A stretch of DNA of 6,050 nt from Chitinophagaceae bacterium (lineage in GTDB: Bacteria; Bacteroidota; Bacteroidia; Chitinophagales; Chitinophagaceae), in contig JACFNM010000255.1 in the NCBI GenBank assembly GCA_019454915.1, positions 1-6,050 on the forward strand. Reading direction: 5' to 3'. Of the stretch, positions 5,093-6,050 are shown in pieces. The position numbers and the translations under genes are program-made. Each line of letters begins with the position of its first letter. Within the stretch, counting starts at the first letter, position 1. The notes under the pieces are model-generated. The model searched no databases and was not told the DNA's origin. It saw only the letters and a program-made list of their open reading frames with translations.

Positions 5093-6050
5093 TTACCAAA
5101 TGAGCGAATAAGATACCGGAGCATCAGATTTTACAGGTACCAGGAGTTCTTCCATGCCATTTACTTTTCGTACAACAGGCTTAAGCTGACCACTTACCGA
5201 AACATAAAACTGCTTTCCATTTACAGCATATAATTCCTTATCCGGTATTTCGATTTTGCTGCCTGCTGCTATACGAAAGTATAAGTTCGCCGGTGCATTC
5301 TTTACCGTTACCGTACGCGTTATACCGGAATGGCCGGAAACCACTATCTTATCGGCAATGTCCATACCCTGCATCTGATAGTTAAATGTGGGCAAACGCT
5401 CCGCATCAAGTGTATATCCTTTATTCATTAACTCGTCAAAAGAAAGCGAGTCGGGCCAACGGGTCATATTAACATCCGATAAAACGGCCAGTGCAGGCGC
5501 ATCTGACAACACAATTACACTTCCCAGAGGAACGATGCGCTGATAGGGCTCCCCGCGGCTATACCATAAATCCGTTGCATCTGCAAATTGTCCTCTCCAT
5601 ACCTGAAACAAGGCGCCCCGTTTCATATCGTAGGAATAATTAATCTCCCGTGAATCACCAACGGAAATCCCGTGTGTCAACAACTTGTCTTTATAGATGA
5701 TGAAACTGCGAAGTAAATAAGGCTTTCCCTCCACTTTAAGCAAAATGGGATCAACCAATCTTGTATTTGCGGGAGTAGTATTGGCATCCGACAACTTACG
5801 ATAACTGATGTTCCTGAAAGCCACATTCCCGTGGTCACCCTGAAACATCACCGGACCTTCCGGTTTCTCTCCATCAAACGCCGGGGAACGCGTGGGCCCG
5901 GTTACTTCCGCCTGTTGCTGGACAAGTACCCCGTTCAGAAACACTTCTTCAAACCGGGCATTCTCAATTTTTTTTCCGCTACCGTCAAACCTTGGCGCCC
6001 TGAATTTTATACGTATGTGCTGCCATAAACCCGGCGCGCGTGAGGTATTC
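5093..6050 (-). CDS. DUF1080 (3-keto-disaccharide hydrolase family) protein with C-terminal extension; N-terminus outside window
   Basis: The minus-strand frame is open from the window edge to the TAA at 5095-5093, giving 318 visible residues. The first 85 or so are the second half of a DUF1080 (PF06439) jelly-roll: LWQHIRIKFRAPRFDG, a VFLNGVLVQ strand, the loop EVTGPTRSPAFDGEKPEGPVMF and the family hallmark QGDHGNVAFRNI at about 70-81. In most family members the protein ends here. This one continues for about 230 residues, including HGISVGDSREINYSYD (near 126-141) and ALFQVWRGQFADATDLWYSRGEP (near 146-168), aromatic- and glycine-rich and probably beta-stranded. DUF1080 proteins are usually exported carbohydrate-active proteins; characterised relatives act on 3-keto-glycosides, by hydrolysis or by elimination and hydration. 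A GTG at 5944 is an internal valine, not a start, because clear DUF1080 sequence precedes it. The following gene starts 11 bp after the stop. The signal peptide and part of the active site are outside the window. Confidence 0.87.
   Translation of the reverse strand, partial: NTSRAPGLWQHIRIKFRAPRFDGSGKKIENARFEEVFLNGVLVQQQAEVTGPTRSPAFDGEKPEGPVMFQGDHGNVAFRNISYRKLSDANTTPANTRLVDPILLKVEGKPYLLRSFIIYKDKLLTHGISVGDSREINYSYDMKRGALFQVWRGQFADATDLWYSRGEPYQRIVPLGSVIVLSDAPALAVLSDVNMTRWPDSLSFDELMNKGYTLDAERLPTFNYQMQGMDIADKIVVSGHSGITRTVTVKNAPANLYFRIAAGSKIEIPDKELYAVNGKQFYVSVSGQLKPVVRKVNGMEELLVPVKSDAPVSYSLIW

Noticed and set aside
5082..5099. TTG start at 5099 for the propeller protein, overlapping the DUF1080 stop
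   Set aside because: ATGs at 5081 and 5057 give normal export signals; the TTG adds only six residues of no evident role.
5942..5944. GTG at 5944 as the start of the DUF1080 gene
   Set aside because: The same frame is open to the window edge and upstream residues (LWQHIRIKFRAPRFDG) are typical DUF1080 sequence, so the GTG is an internal valine.
1..6050. Mobile elements, CRISPR arrays, tRNA or rRNA genes, phage or defence systems
   Set aside because: No repeat-spacer array, transposase, integrase, tRNA cloverleaf or known defence domain seen on either strand; the paired nuclease domains fit DNA repair better than defence.

Overview
The window looks like chromosomal DNA of a Bacteroidota bacterium, most likely a soil or plant-associated member of the Chitinophagaceae or a relative. 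Reasons: moderate GC, weak Shine-Dalgarno signals, a good TAnnTTTG-type -7 element before the first gene, and an exported DUF1080 / ThuA / beta-propeller gene set of a kind common in that phylum. The family assignment is an inference from sequence style, not a measurement.

Layout. Positions 1-94 (minus) hold the first 31 codons of valyl-tRNA synthetase. Positions 294-398 (minus) hold an easily missed 34-codon gene for a single-span membrane protein, followed by its own intrinsic terminator (234-270). An AT-rich gap of about 320 bp leads to a plus-strand nuclease gene (721-2061) that fuses a DnaQ-like 3'-5' exonuclease to a UvrC/Cho-like GIY-YIG domain. It ends tail to tail with a minus-strand cluster that fills the rest of the window.

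In transcription order the cluster is: a DUF1080 (3-keto-disaccharide hydrolase family) protein with a long C-terminal extension (5093 to beyond 6050, N-terminus missing); a secreted beta-propeller protein ending in an azurin/auracyanin-type copper domain (3042-5081); and a secreted ThuA-like protein (2077-2976). The gaps of 11 and 65 bp suggest one operon, whose promoter lies outside the window.

DUF1080 and ThuA families are both linked in the literature to 3-keto-sugar chemistry. A working model is therefore an envelope-located oxidative glycoside breakdown module, in which the propeller-cupredoxin protein could bind or oxidise a sugar and pass electrons to a copper site. The electron-transfer role is inferred from domain content only. 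The most notable points are the cupredoxin fusion, the DUF1080 extension, the small membrane protein, and the loss of the cysteine cluster expected in the nuclease.
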